Positions 34,530 to 43,543 of a stretch of 64,000 bases of DNA are shown piece after piece. The position numbers and the translations under genes are program-made. How positions within the stretch are numbered: position 1 is the stretch's first letter; every line of letters begins with the position of its first letter. The DNA lies in assembly GCA_045538935.1 (NCBI GenBank), contig JAZQEI010000005.1, positions 1-64,000 on the forward strand. Direction: 5' to 3'. A model generated the notes under the pieces. It saw only the letters and a program-made list of their open reading frames with translations, was not told the DNA's origin and made no database searches. Source of the stretch: RGIG3013 sp045538935. Its GTDB lineage: Bacteria; Bacillota; Clostridia; Oscillospirales; Acutalibacteraceae.

Positions 34530-35888
34530 ATGAAAACCAAACGCTTATCTCTTTCTACCGCGCAAATTATTATGCTAAGCTTTTTGTGCGCAATACTTTT
34601 GGGTAGTATTTTACTGTCTTTACCAATAAGCAGCGCCTCGGGAAAATCGGTAGGTTATATAGACGCTTTATTTACTGCAACTACAGCAACCTGCGTTACA
34701 GGTCTTGTAACTTTGCCTACGGTTACCACATGGAGTGTTTTCGGTCAAGTAGTAATTCTTTTTTTAATTCAAATTGGCGGCCTTGGAATTATTACAATAA
34801 CGTCTTGGCTTATGGCCATTTTAAATAGACGAATATCGTTAACCGACCGTTTGCTTATTCAAGACGCATTTAATTTAAACTCATTATCCGGACTGGTTAA
34901 ATTTATAAAAAAGGTAGTACTTGGAACATTTATTGTTGAAGGTATAGGTGCACTTTTGTATATGAGTGTATTTATCCCACAGTTTGGCATTAAAGGAATA
35001 TGGATAAGTATATTTAATGCTATATCGGCATTTTGTAATGCAGGAATAGATATTATATCGGAAAACAGTCTTGCGGATTATGCAACAAATCCCGTTATAA
35101 ACATTGTAACTTGCTTACTCATAATTTTAGGCGGTATAGGTTTTATTGTGTGGTGGGATATTACAAGAATTATAAAAAACAGACGCCGTCTTGGAATTAA
35201 ATGTTTTAAGTTTCTTAATCTTCACACAAAAATTGCATTGTCGGCAACATTTGTTTTAATAGTTTTAGGTGCTTTGTTTATATTTATTTTTGAATATAAT
35301 AATCCGAAAACCATGCAAGAAATGACACTTTTTCAAAAAATACAAGCCTCTTTTTTTCAGTCGGTAACCACCCGAACAGCAGGCTTTTTCACTATACCTC
35401 AACAAGATTTTACAAATGCATCAAGTTTTCTATCAATATTTTTAATGTTTATAGGCGGCTCCCCCGCAGGCACTGCCGGTGGTATTAAAACCGTAACCCT
35501 TGTGGTTCTTATTTTGAGCGCAATTGCAACCGTAAAAAACAAAAACGAAGCAACACTTTTCAACCGTAGTATTGATCACAAAGCAATACAAAAAGCAGTT
35601 GCGGTAACCTCTATATCGTTTACAATATTTTTTATCTCAACCATTGTTCTTTTGGCAATTACCGATGCGAGCGTATTAGATGTAATATATGAAACCGCAA
35701 GTGCAACAGCTACGGTAGGTTTAACCCGAAATCTCACACCCTCTCTTAATACTCTTGGAAAACTTATTATAACAGCAACCATGTATTTGGGTAGAGTTGG
35801 GCCAATTTCGCTATTTATAGCATTTAGCTTAAAAAAAGAAAGCCAAAATACAGTTAAAACTCCAACAGAACAAATAAGCGTTGGATAA
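34530..35888 (+). CDS. ktrB: Potassium uptake channel subunit KtrB/TrkH
   Basis: This 452-residue membrane protein of the Trk/Ktr/HKT superfamily has four M1-P-M2 repeats. P-loops include TATCVTGLVT, FCNAGIDIIS, TTRTAGFFTI and TATVGLTRNLT, each with the selectivity glycine. The ATG at 34530 has AGGTGGG 7 nt upstream; the open frame extends further upstream into the AraC gene without a start site. KtrA follows 24 nt later. The unit imports potassium, gated by the RCK subunit and nucleotide binding. Confidence 0.9.
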   Translation: MKTKRLSLSTAQIIMLSFLCAILLGSILLSLPISSASGKSVGYIDALFTATTATCVTGLVTLPTVTTWSVFGQVVILFLIQIGGLGIITITSWLMAILNRRISLTDRLLIQDAFNLNSLSGLVKFIKKVVLGTFIVEGIGALLYMSVFIPQFGIKGIWISIFNAISAFCNAGIDIISENSLADYATNPVINIVTCLLIILGGIGFIVWWDITRIIKNRRRLGIKCFKFLNLHTKIALSATFVLIVLGALFIFIFEYNNPKTMQEMTLFQKIQASFFQSVTTRTAGFFTIPQQDFTNASSFLSIFLMFIGGSPAGTAGGIKTVTLVVLILSAIATVKNKNEATLFNRSIDHKAIQKAVAVTSISFTIFFISTIVLLAITDASVLDVIYETASATATVGLTRNLTPSLNTLGKLIITATMYLGRVGPISLFIAFSLKKESQNTVKTPTEQISVG

Positions 35889-35912
35889 CCTAACTAAAAA
35901 AGGAGAAGTTTT

Positions 35913-36563
35913 ATGAGTATAAATAAAAGCTATGCTGTCTTTGGACTTGGCAGATACGGAACAGCCGTTGCTAAGGAGCTTGTAAACAGCGGTGCAGAGG
36001 TACTTGCAATAGACAATGATCAGACAATTGTAAACGATGCGGCAGATTTTTTACCACTTTGCCGATGCGCCGACGTCACCGACCCTGCCGTTATAAAGCA
36101 ACTTGGCATTTCTAATATTGATACCGTAATAATTGCAATGGCAAGCAGTTTGGAAGCAAGCGTTATGGCAACCGCACTTTGTAAAGAAGTGGGTGTAAAA
36201 AAAGTTATTGCAAAATGTTCTAACGAAATGCACAAGAAAATTTTACAAAAGGTTGGCGCTGACAAGGTAGTATTCCCCGAATTAGAGTCTGGAATAAGAC
36301 TTGCAAAAAATCTATTGAGCTCAGGTTTTATTGATGTAGTTGAACTAACAAAAGATGTATCGATGGTTGAAATCGATGTTAAAAAAGAATGGTTAGATAA
36401 AACACTTATTGAACTCAACCTAAGAAAAAAATACGGTTTAAATGTAATTGCTATAAAGAACGACCAAGAAGTTATAGTAAATATAAACCCCGAAATGCAG
36501 CTTACTGCCTCTATGAAGTTGATTGTAATTGCAAACACAGATAAATTAAACAAGCTTATTTAA
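35913..36563 (+). CDS. ktrA: Potassium channel regulatory subunit KtrA (RCK)
   Basis: This 216-residue cytoplasmic gating subunit has an N-terminal RCK_N Rossmann domain (VFGLGRYGTAVAKELV, then IDNDQ) binding ATP/ADP or NAD(H), and an RCK_C domain from ~140. It forms an octameric ring on KtrB dimers. It is co-transcribed with ktrB and followed by a strong terminator. Confidence 0.9.
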   Translation: MSINKSYAVFGLGRYGTAVAKELVNSGAEVLAIDNDQTIVNDAADFLPLCRCADVTDPAVIKQLGISNIDTVIIAMASSLEASVMATALCKEVGVKKVIAKCSNEMHKKILQKVGADKVVFPELESGIRLAKNLLSSGFIDVVELTKDVSMVEIDVKKEWLDKTLIELNLRKKYGLNVIAIKNDQEVIVNINPEMQLTASMKLIVIANTDKLNKLI

Positions 36564-36567
36564 AGCC

Positions 36568-36597
36568 AAAACCTCTTTGCATTGCAAAGAGGTTTTT
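36568..36597. terminator. Terminator between ktrA and the proline operon
   Basis: AAAACCTCTTTGCA and its exact complement are separated by one base, with a T-run on the plus strand. It sits between convergent operons. Confidence 0.85.
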
Positions 36598-36961
36598 AAT
36601 TATCTATTTTCCAAAAAAAGCACTTTTCAAATGGCGGAAAATCGTTTAGCACTCCATATTCAGGATCTAAAAATTTACCGTTAAAATGCAGTGACCAATG
36701 CCAACAAAACGGAGTTTTTAAACTTAAAAGGGCAATTTGTGGCAGTTGCTCTTTTTTTGTTGCCGTTTGCTTTATATTAGATATTTTAACACCGTTTTTC
36801 TCTAATGCAAAAAACATTTCTTTTAGGGTTAGCTCGTTATACTTATTTAACTGCTCACAAATTTGTTGCGGTGTGCACCCTAAAAGCATGGCAAGTACAG
36901 TTTGACCGCAACTAAGTGAAGTTGGTTCGTAAAAATGAGTTATATTATTTGCTAACGGCAT
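36596..36961 (-). CDS. Small C39-like papain-fold protein in the proline operon
   Basis: This 121-residue protein has TSLSCGQTVLAMLLG, a catalytic-cysteine helix (Gln-Cys region with the cysteine preceding GQ), and a later HWSLHF segment with LDPEYG, giving a Cys-His-Asp set like peptidase C39 or related papain-fold domains. There is no signal peptide, no membrane segment and no transporter domain. It begins 3 nt after the proC stop and is the last gene of proB-proA-proC. Its substrate is unknown; it may be a deamidase or peptidase-like enzyme. Its presence in a proline operon is unexplained. Confidence 0.6.
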   Translation of the reverse strand: MPLANNITHFYEPTSLSCGQTVLAMLLGCTPQQICEQLNKYNELTLKEMFFALEKNGVKISNIKQTATKKEQLPQIALLSLKTPFCWHWSLHFNGKFLDPEYGVLNDFPPFEKCFFWKIDN

Positions 36962-36964
36962 ACT

Positions 36965-37756
36965 TTAACCCTTACCAAGTTCTTTGTTGCGCTTAAAAGC
37001 GGCGCTAATACATTCAATTACAGTTTTCTCAAAGTTCTTGCTTTCAAGCACCTTTACGCCCTCTATTGTGCTTCCGCCCGGAGAGCAAACCTTTTGCTTT
37101 AAAATATCGGGATCTTCATTTGTAGTTAGTACCATTTGAGCCGCACCGAGCATAGTATTGGCGGCATATGTTATAGCCTGATTTCTTTCTAAGCCTATCT
37201 GCTCGCCCGCCTTTGCAATGGCATCTATAAACATATACATATATGCAGGACCGCAACCCGACACAGAACAACCTGCATCTATAAGGTCCTCGTTAATTAA
37301 ATCTAACATACCTGCATAATGCATATCTTCTACAAAGCTTTCAAGATCTTTATTTTCTACCAAACTGTTTGTGCAATATAAAACTGTTCCCTTGCCTACA
37401 CTTACGGGGGTGTTTGGCATTATTCGTATAACAGGTATATTGCCACCAGCCATTTGCTCTATTGTGCTTGTGGTAAGGCCTGCCGCCATAGAAATAAGCA
37501 AAGGTTTTTTTGCTTGTAATACTGTTGTCAAATCACTAAGTAGTTGTGACATCATCTGCGGTTTTACGCCCAAAAAAATACGCTCACAGTTTTCTATTAC
37601 ATCAGAATTTTCACCATATTTTAAATTAAGCTCATTAGCTATGCTTTTAGCTTTATCATTTGAGATATCAGATATTAAAATATCATTAGTGGTGCGGCTG
37701 AGTGCCCTTATAAGAGCCGAGCCCATATTACCGCAACCTATAAAACCGTATTTCAT
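36965..37756 (-). CDS. proC: Pyrroline-5-carboxylate reductase
   Basis: This ~263-residue enzyme performs the last step of proline synthesis, NAD(P)H reduction of pyrroline-5-carboxylate. GFIGCGNMGSALI is the cofactor loop, and the region VSGCGPAYMYMFIDA through VCSPGGSTIEG is the C-terminal signature. AGGTGA overlapping the proA stop supports ATG 37756; an in-frame GTG at 37765 lies within that ribosome site. Confidence 0.92.
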   Translation of the reverse strand: MKYGFIGCGNMGSALIRALSRTTNDILISDISNDKAKSIANELNLKYGENSDVIENCERIFLGVKPQMMSQLLSDLTTVLQAKKPLLISMAAGLTTSTIEQMAGGNIPVIRIMPNTPVSVGKGTVLYCTNSLVENKDLESFVEDMHYAGMLDLINEDLIDAGCSVSGCGPAYMYMFIDAIAKAGEQIGLERNQAITYAANTMLGAAQMVLTTNEDPDILKQKVCSPGGSTIEGVKVLESKNFEKTVIECISAAFKRNKELGKG

Positions 37757-37765
37757 AAAATTCAC

Positions 37766-39016
37766 CTATCTAATATGGCCATTGCCATAAACTACGTATT
37801 TATATGTGTTAAGTTCTTTAAGTCCCATAGGGCCTCTTGCATGAAGCTTTTGGGTAGATATACCCATCTCACAACCCAAGCCAAACTCGCCGCCATCGGT
37901 AAAGCGTGTTGAGGAATTAACATAAACGGCCGCACTATCAACAAGGCTTGTGAATTTTTGAGCAGCCTCGTTGTTACTTGTTACTATTGCTTCGCTATGG
38001 CCGGTAGAGTGTTTAGATATATGATCTATAGCCTCCATAACACCGTCTACGCACTTAACACCTAAAATATAATCTAAAAATTCGGTATCAAAATCGTTCT
38101 CCGACGCCTTTGTGCCACTTATAAATTCAGCAGCAAAGGGGTCAACTCTTAGTTGGACGGGTATAAGTCCGTTTTCTTTACGATTATCGACCAAAATGTT
38201 TTTTACATAAGGCAAAAATTCTTTAGCAATTGATTTATCAACAAGTAATACCTCTGCCGCATTGCAAACACTGGGTCGGCTTGTTTTGGCGTTTTCTATT
38301 ATTTTAAGCGCCATATTAAAATCGGCAGTTTGTTCTACATAAATGTGGCAAATACCTGTTCCTGTCGCAATACAAGGCACCGTTGCGTTCTGAACACAAG
38401 CATTTATTAAACCTGCGCCACCACGCGGGATAAGAATGTCTACATACGAGTTTGCCTTCATTAGAGCATTAGCGCTGTCTCTTGAAGTATCTTGCACCAA
38501 GTTTATAGCATCCTCGCAAATACCAACGCTTTTTAAACCCTCGCGCAATGCGTCTACTATTTGTTTGGCCGAACCAAATGCCTCTTTACCAGAGCGCAAT
38601 ATACAAACATTACCGCTTTTTAGCGAGAGTGCAGCGGCATCGCTTGTAACGTTTGGGCGGCTTTCGTAAATGATCGCAACAACGCCAATAGGTACCGACA
38701 CCTTGGTGATTTTAAGTCCATCGGCTCTTACAGTTTCTTCTAACACTCTGCCAACGGGGTCGTCAAGTAAGGCAACATCTAATATTCCCTGTGCCATAGC
38801 GTCTATTCTGCCTTCGGTTAGCATAAGGCGGTCTATCATAACATCGGACACTGTGCCGCGCGCCTTTTGAACATCTTGCCTATTAGCACTTATTATTTTT
38901 TGTTTGTTATCGCAAAGGGCCTTTGCCATTGCTTTTAGAGCATTGTTCTTTTGCTCTGTAGATAACGCCGCTATCTGCGGTTTTGCCGCCTTTGCGGCTT
39001 GTAGCATATGTATCAT
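37766..39016 (-). CDS. proA: Gamma-glutamyl phosphate reductase
   Basis: This 416-residue NADPH-dependent enzyme converts glutamyl phosphate to the semialdehyde, the second step of proline synthesis. RPSVCNAAE holds the catalytic cysteine, and IYESRPNVTSDAAAL and FGLGCEMGISTQKLHARGPMG are family motifs. It overlaps proB by 4 nt (ATGA). A second in-frame ATG 9 nt downstream (39007) is also possible. Confidence 0.93.
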   Translation of the reverse strand: MIHMLQAAKAAKPQIAALSTEQKNNALKAMAKALCDNKQKIISANRQDVQKARGTVSDVMIDRLMLTEGRIDAMAQGILDVALLDDPVGRVLEETVRADGLKITKVSVPIGVVAIIYESRPNVTSDAAALSLKSGNVCILRSGKEAFGSAKQIVDALREGLKSVGICEDAINLVQDTSRDSANALMKANSYVDILIPRGGAGLINACVQNATVPCIATGTGICHIYVEQTADFNMALKIIENAKTSRPSVCNAAEVLLVDKSIAKEFLPYVKNILVDNRKENGLIPVQLRVDPFAAEFISGTKASENDFDTEFLDYILGVKCVDGVMEAIDHISKHSTGHSEAIVTSNNEAAQKFTSLVDSAAVYVNSSTRFTDGGEFGLGCEMGISTQKLHARGPMGLKELNTYKYVVYGNGHIR

Positions 39017-39789
39017 AATTCATCCGCCTTTGCAATAAATCGTGTTCCTATTAATTTGTTATCTAAAATATCGTAAATATTTAGAGGATTTTCGCCATTG
39101 GTAATTACCATATCGCATCCGCTATCCATACAAATTTTTGCGGCTTTTAGCTTGGTTATCATACCGCCGGTACCGAGTTTTGTACCGTTAGTACCTGCAA
39201 GAGCCGAAATTTTATCATCAATAGCAGTTACTGTATGTATAAGTGTTGCATCTATTTCTTTATGCGGATCGGCAGTATAAAGGCCGTCAATATCAGACAT
39301 AACAATAAGCAAATCGGCACCTACACTTTTTGCAACAATGGCTGCAAGAGTATCGTTATCGCCTATAACGATTTCTTCGGTAGCAACAGTATCGTTCTCA
39401 TTTATAATCGGTATTGCGTCAAGCTCAATAAGACGGTTTATAGTATTAGAGAAGTTTGTATGTCTAACCTCATTTTCAATATCGGCACCGGTTATAAGAA
39501 GTTGACCTACTGTGTGATTATACTCTGAAAAGAGCTTATCATAAGTATACATAAGCTCACATTGGCCAACCGCTGCAGATGCTTGCTTTGTGGGGATATC
39601 GTCGGGGCGGCCCGGAAGCCCGAGTTTTCCAATTCCCATGCCTATAGCGCCAGAGGACACAAGTATAACCTGATGCCCTGCATTTTTAACATCGCTTATA
39701 ACTTTGCAGATTTCTTCTACCCTACGTATATTAAGATGCCCTGTTTGGTGAGCAAGGGTACTTGTACCTATTTTAATTACTATTCTCAT
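39013..39789 (-). CDS. proB: Glutamate 5-kinase lacking the PUA domain
   Basis: This kinase phosphorylates glutamate to start proline synthesis. KIGTSTLAH at the N-terminus, VSSGAIGMGIGKLG, NENDTVATEEI and GTGGMITKLKAAK are amino-acid-kinase motifs. It is 258 residues long, whereas E. coli ProB is 367 and carries a C-terminal PUA domain, which is absent here. Proline feedback inhibition resides in the kinase domain, so it may be retained. It is coupled to proA. Confidence 0.92.
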   Translation of the reverse strand: MRIVIKIGTSTLAHQTGHLNIRRVEEICKVISDVKNAGHQVILVSSGAIGMGIGKLGLPGRPDDIPTKQASAAVGQCELMYTYDKLFSEYNHTVGQLLITGADIENEVRHTNFSNTINRLIELDAIPIINENDTVATEEIVIGDNDTLAAIVAKSVGADLLIVMSDIDGLYTADPHKEIDATLIHTVTAIDDKISALAGTNGTKLGTGGMITKLKAAKICMDSGCDMVITNGENPLNIYDILDNKLIGTRFIAKADEL

Positions 39790-39805
39790 ATATAACTCCT
39801 CTTTT

Positions 39806-40558
39806 TTAAGTCTTAGAAAGCTTCATAACGAGGCTATGTGGTAATAATTTTGCTAAAATTCTATAAAACTTGTAAAACAGTTTTGGTGTATGAATAGCTT
39901 TACCATTTTCGGCTTGCTTTAAAGAATCGGCTGCTACTTTTTTAGGGTCGCAATACGGCAAAATATCAAAGGTTTTAGAGTTACCTGTAATGTTTGCAAC
40001 ACTTAAAAATTCGGTATTCATAGGTCCCGGACAGGTAGCCAAAACATTTATACCTCTTTTTTTAACCTCTTGCCTTAATGACTTTGAAAAGCTTAAAACA
40101 TAAGCTTTGGTTGAACTGTAAACGGTCATTCTTGGGTTTGGCGCAAACGATGCTATAGAGCATACATTTACCATAAAAGAACCCTTTTTCATATATTTAA
40201 GGCAAATGGTAGCAACGGCGGTCATTGCAGCGCAGTTAAGCGATACCATATCGGTTTGGTCTTTTACACTAAGCTCCTCAACATTACCGAGTTTACCAAA
40301 GCCTGCATTATTTATTAAAATTTTAATTTCTGCATTTTCTTCTTCTAGTTTTTCTTTTAAAATATCAAAGCTTTGTTCGTCTGTTAAATCGAGCGGTAAA
40401 ATACGGCAAGGCTTGTCTGTGCTTAAAGCTAACTGCTCTAATCTGTCTTTGCGTCTTGCAATTAGCCAAATGCAGTCTATGTCGCTACGTTCTTTTAAGT
40501 TGTAAAAATATTCTTTTCCGAGCCCTGCAGATGCGCCCGTTAAAATAGCAATTTTCAT
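39806..40558 (-). CDS. Short-chain dehydrogenase leading the proline operon
   Basis: This 250-residue SDR of the YqjQ/DltE-like type has LTGASAGLGKEYF, NNAGFGKLG, CSIASFAPNPR and the catalytic YSSTKAYVLS. The substrate is unknown. It is 16 nt upstream of proB with no terminator between, so it is probably co-transcribed. No known role in proline synthesis explains it. Confidence 0.8.
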   Translation of the reverse strand: MKIAILTGASAGLGKEYFYNLKERSDIDCIWLIARRKDRLEQLALSTDKPCRILPLDLTDEQSFDILKEKLEEENAEIKILINNAGFGKLGNVEELSVKDQTDMVSLNCAAMTAVATICLKYMKKGSFMVNVCSIASFAPNPRMTVYSSTKAYVLSFSKSLRQEVKKRGINVLATCPGPMNTEFLSVANITGNSKTFDILPYCDPKKVAADSLKQAENGKAIHTPKLFYKFYRILAKLLPHSLVMKLSKT

Positions 40559-40588
40559 AATACCACCAAAAAAAATATATTCTATTTT

Positions 40589-40616
40589 ATTATACTCATT
40601 TTTTTAAAAAAGTCTA
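40589..40616 (-). promoter_or_regulatory. Promoter of the SDR-proline operon
   Basis: On the minus strand TAGACT (40611-40616) and TATAAT (40589-40594) are 16 nt apart, about 30 nt before the SDR start. No T-box is present. Confidence 0.55.
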
Positions 40617-40629
40617 GTAAATAAAATAA

Positions 40630-40652
40630 CCGCTTCACTTAGAGTGAAGCGG
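40630..40652 (-). terminator. Terminator of the 74-residue membrane protein gene
   Basis: CCGCTTCACT-3 nt-AGTGAAGCGG is followed on the minus strand by a T-rich tail. Confidence 0.75.
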
Positions 40653-40668
40653 CCGAAACTATTTTAAA

Positions 40669-40893
40669 TTAGTCTCTATCTCTTTGGCACAGGCATATTT
40701 TTAGTATTATATAAATAAGCAAGAGTACCGCTAAAATTACAGCAGCTACTATTACGGCAGCTATGTTGGCTACAAAGGTTTCAGCTAAGAATGCGCCAAC
40801 AATAATACCAATAACACCGGTTAAAAGAGCGGTTAGAATAACCGCGATTATACCTGTACAAGTACGAAAAGAACAACTACATAATCTGCTCAT
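40669..40893 (-). CDS. Small membrane protein with terminal cysteines
   Basis: This 74-residue protein has two hydrophobic helices (~13-35 and 42-66). Cysteines cluster at both ends (MSRLCSCSFRTC and ICLCQRDRD). The ribosome site AGGGGAT lies ~8 nt before the ATG, and a terminator follows the stop, which supports a real gene. No family was recognised. The cysteines would lie on the same side of the membrane if the helices form a hairpin, which might allow metal binding or disulfides. Confidence 0.6.
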   Translation of the reverse strand: MSRLCSCSFRTCTGIIAVILTALLTGVIGIIVGAFLAETFVANIAAVIVAAVILAVLLLIYIILKICLCQRDRD

Positions 40894-40921
40894 TATTTTA
40901 CATCCCCTGCGTTAAAAGTAA

Positions 40922-40948
40922 AGGCAAAGACAACCAAAGCCTCTGCCT
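40922..40948 (-). terminator. Terminator of the amino-acid ABC operon
   Basis: AGGCAGAG and CTTTGCCT form an 8-bp stem with one G-T pair on the minus strand, followed by a T-rich tail, just after the ATPase stop. Confidence 0.55.
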
Positions 40949-40980
40949 ACTTTAATTATATGTAAAATAATAAACTTGTG

Positions 40981-41814
40981 TTACCCTATACTGTTTAAGA
41001 ATTCTTTTGTTCTGTCAAACTTTGGATTTTCGAAAATATCCTTAGGTGTACCCTCTTCAAGTATAATGCCGTCAGACATAAATATAATTTTATCGGATAC
41101 ATCACGAGCAAAACTCATCTCGTGAGTAACTATAATCATTGTCATACCCGTATCTACCGCAAGATTTCTTATAACATTTAAAACCTCGCCAGACATTTCG
41201 GGGTCAAGTGCAGATGTAGGTTCATCAAAGCATAAAATTTCGGGAGAAAGAGCTAGTGCTCTTGCTATAGCTACGCGCTGTTGCTGACCTCCCGATAACT
41301 CGCATGGGTAAGACTTCAGTTTATCTTTAAGACCCACCTTTGTGAGTATATCTATTGCTTTTTGGTCAGCGGCTTTTAACAGATTATCTCTATACACTGC
41401 AAGTTGATGTTTAGTTTTTATGTTGTTTTGCTCACATATTTGCGCTTTATTTTGCTTTATATCTTCTTTTATTTGAAGTTTTAACGCAAGTGTTACGTTC
41501 TCAAGCGCATTATACTGTGGGAACAAATTAAAGGACTGAAAAACCATACCAAACTTAAGGCGTTTTTTTCTTATTTCATCGTCCTTGTAATTGGTTGCTT
41601 GCTTTGCATCAAACAAAAGCTCATTGTTTACATAGTATTCACCCTGTTCGGGAGTTTCTAAAAAGTTTACGCAACGTAAAAGTGTGGTTTTACCACTACC
41701 GGATGAACCGATTATAGATAACACCTCACCTTTATTAAGCGAAAAATCTATACCCTTTAAGACCTCGGTTTTACCGAATTTTTTATATACGTTTTTTACT
41801 TCTAATAATGCCAT
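40981..41814 (-). CDS. Amino-acid ABC transporter ATPase
   Basis: This 277-residue ATPase is of the GlnQ/HisP type. GSSGSGKTTLL is Walker A, LSGGQQQRVAIARAL the signature and ILCFDEPTSALDPE Walker B. It is about 35 residues longer than GlnQ; the extra segment, rich in K and Q, lies before the signature (about residues 120-150). It is the last gene of a three-gene importer operon; its ATG lies 3 nt from the permease stop. Confidence 0.9.
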   Translation of the reverse strand: MALLEVKNVYKKFGKTEVLKGIDFSLNKGEVLSIIGSSGSGKTTLLRCVNFLETPEQGEYYVNNELLFDAKQATNYKDDEIRKKRLKFGMVFQSFNLFPQYNALENVTLALKLQIKEDIKQNKAQICEQNNIKTKHQLAVYRDNLLKAADQKAIDILTKVGLKDKLKSYPCELSGGQQQRVAIARALALSPEILCFDEPTSALDPEMSGEVLNVIRNLAVDTGMTMIIVTHEMSFARDVSDKIIFMSDGIILEEGTPKDIFENPKFDRTKEFLNSIG

Positions 41815-41817
41815 AAT

Positions 41818-42546
41818 CTAACTCCTAAAATATGCGAGTTTCTTCTCAACCTTACCGAAAATAATTGTGAGAAGTCCGACAAATATAAGATAAAATACGC
41901 CGGTATAGAATAACGGCCATATAAGAGCCTGTGTTGCGGCAAGTTCTTTTGCCTGCTTTATAATTTCGGGAAGCATAATACAGTTTGCAAGTGCTGTATC
42001 TTTAATAAGGGTTATAATTTCGTTAGACATAGGCGGTACTATTCTTTTTACCACCTGTTTTAAAACAATTTTTCTAAAAACCTGAGATTTAGTAAGTCCC
42101 AAAACATAACCAGCTTCATACTGACCCTTTGATATACTTTCAATACCACCGCGGTAAATTTCGCTAAAATAACAAGCGTAATTTATGGCAAAGGCTATTA
42201 AAACCGCAACCAAGCCACCCGCATTGGTTAATAGCATTTGTGTCAGTCCACCATCGTGTGGGATAGTGAAATTTCTAATTATGTATCGGTCAATTTGGCT
42301 AAATATAGGATTTCCAAATAAAAGGCCCGGCACGTAATATATTATAAATATTTGTAGCATAAGCGGTATACCGCGAACTATCCATACAAATGTTTTTGCC
42401 ACTGCTTTTAAAGGCGCAAACTTGCTCATAGAACAAAATGCTATGGGTAAACCTAGCGGTATTCCTAAAATAAGGGTAACGGCAAAAATTATTAAAGATA
42501 TAACAAAGCCGTTAGCCAAAAAGGCAGTTATTTCAATAAAAGACAT
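41818..42546 (-). CDS. Amino-acid ABC transporter permease
   Basis: This ~242-residue His/Glu/Gln/Arg-type permease has five or six helices and the coupling motif (YEAGYVLGLTKSQVFRKIVL, an EAA loop). The ATG at 42546 follows AAAGGA; in-frame codons further upstream lack a site. It lies between the binding protein and the ATPase genes, separated from the former by a hairpin. Confidence 0.88.
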   Translation of the reverse strand: MSFIEITAFLANGFVISLIIFAVTLILGIPLGLPIAFCSMSKFAPLKAVAKTFVWIVRGIPLMLQIFIIYYVPGLLFGNPIFSQIDRYIIRNFTIPHDGGLTQMLLTNAGGLVAVLIAFAINYACYFSEIYRGGIESISKGQYEAGYVLGLTKSQVFRKIVLKQVVKRIVPPMSNEIITLIKDTALANCIMLPEIIKQAKELAATQALIWPLFYTGVFYLIFVGLLTIIFGKVEKKLAYFRS

Positions 42547-42587
42547 AAATTTTTCCTTTAATAAAAATACTTTATTAGACAAATTTG

Positions 42588-42613
42588 GCTGACGAGGCTT
42601 ACGCCCCGTCAGC
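42588..42613 (-). promoter_or_regulatory. Intercistronic hairpin between binding protein and permease
   Basis: GCTGACGAGGC-4 nt-GCCCCGTCAGC forms an 11-bp stem with one mismatch. No T-run follows on the minus strand, so it is more likely an mRNA-stabilising or attenuating hairpin. Such hairpins give high expression of the binding protein over the permease. Confidence 0.65.
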
Positions 42614-42643
42614 TAAACATGGTTTGTATAATTTTTTAGTTAA

Positions 42644-43432
42644 TTATCTCTCGTTGTTAAAGGTCTTTAATGTAGTATTCTCTACACCGTATTTAACAGC
42701 GATTTCGTTTATTTTGCCGCTAGCAAGAAGTTTTTCAAGCTCGCCGTTAACCTTAGCTGTAAGCTCGCTACCCTTCTTAAAGCCGATAGCATAATACTCA
42801 ACATCGCTTGTTAATGCCTCAACAACCTTAAGATTTGCATAGTCGCCCTTGCCTACATAACTTTCTGCAAGCTGTGCATCTAAAACTGCAAAGTCAGCGG
42901 TACCTGCATTTACTTCAAGTAATGTGTCGGTCTGCTTAATAGCGCTCTTATAAGTTACGCCTTCAAAGCTCTTTGCATAAGATTCACCAGCACTGCCAGC
43001 TTCTGCAAGACCAATTTTGCCATTTAAATCTGCAGCAGCAGCAATTGTAGAATCTGCCTTAACAACTACAACCTGACGGTTTTCCATATAGTTGTAAGAG
43101 AAGTCTACCTTTTCAGAACGAGCAATGCCGTCGTCATCTTTACTGTTGCAAGTAAAGCCGTTCCATATGCAGTCGATTACACCAGAGTTTAAATCTGTGT
43201 ACTTGTTTTCCCACTGAATTTCTTTGAAAGAAACGTCATAACCTAAATTTCCGAAAACTGCTTCTGCAAGTTCGGTATCAAAGCCTACAAGCTTGCCGCT
43301 TTCATCAAGATAGTTCATGGGTTTGTAAATTGTGTAACCTACAACGATGGTTTCTTTTTCTGTGTTATTGCAGCCTGCAAAGCAGCAACACACAAACATA
43401 AGTGCTAAAATAAGTGCTAAAAACTTTTTCAT
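42644..43432 (-). CDS. Amino-acid ABC transporter substrate-binding lipoprotein
   Basis: This 262-residue family 3 solute-binding protein has a lipobox, CCCFAGC, at about residue 20. MNYLDESGKLVGFDTELA and DCIWNGFTCNSKD are typical binding-lobe segments, as is the C-terminal LEKLLASGKINEIAVKYG. It captures a polar amino acid outside the cell for the permease/ATPase genes downstream. Which amino acid is unknown. Confidence 0.9.
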   Translation of the reverse strand: MKKFLALILALMFVCCCFAGCNNTEKETIVVGYTIYKPMNYLDESGKLVGFDTELAEAVFGNLGYDVSFKEIQWENKYTDLNSGVIDCIWNGFTCNSKDDDGIARSEKVDFSYNYMENRQVVVVKADSTIAAAADLNGKIGLAEAGSAGESYAKSFEGVTYKSAIKQTDTLLEVNAGTADFAVLDAQLAESYVGKGDYANLKVVEALTSDVEYYAIGFKKGSELTAKVNGELEKLLASGKINEIAVKYGVENTTLKTFNNER

Positions 43433-43473
43433 AATAATTCTCCTTTGAGTGTTTGGTTTTTCACTGTATTAGC

Positions 43474-43502
43474 ATATTAACACTTTACTACGGAAAAGTC
43501 AA
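43474..43502 (-). promoter_or_regulatory. Promoter of the amino-acid ABC operon
   Basis: On the minus strand TTGACT (43497-43502) and TAATAT (43474-43479) are 17 nt apart. The leader of about 40 nt is too short for a T-box or riboswitch. Confidence 0.65.
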
Positions 43503-43543
43503 GTCTTTTTTTGAAAAAATTTTTATTTTTTTAAAATAGGTAT

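Noticed and set aside
42603..43530. T-box or riboswitch before the amino-acid ABC operon
   Set aside because: The leader is only ~40 nt and shows no specifier or antiterminator features.
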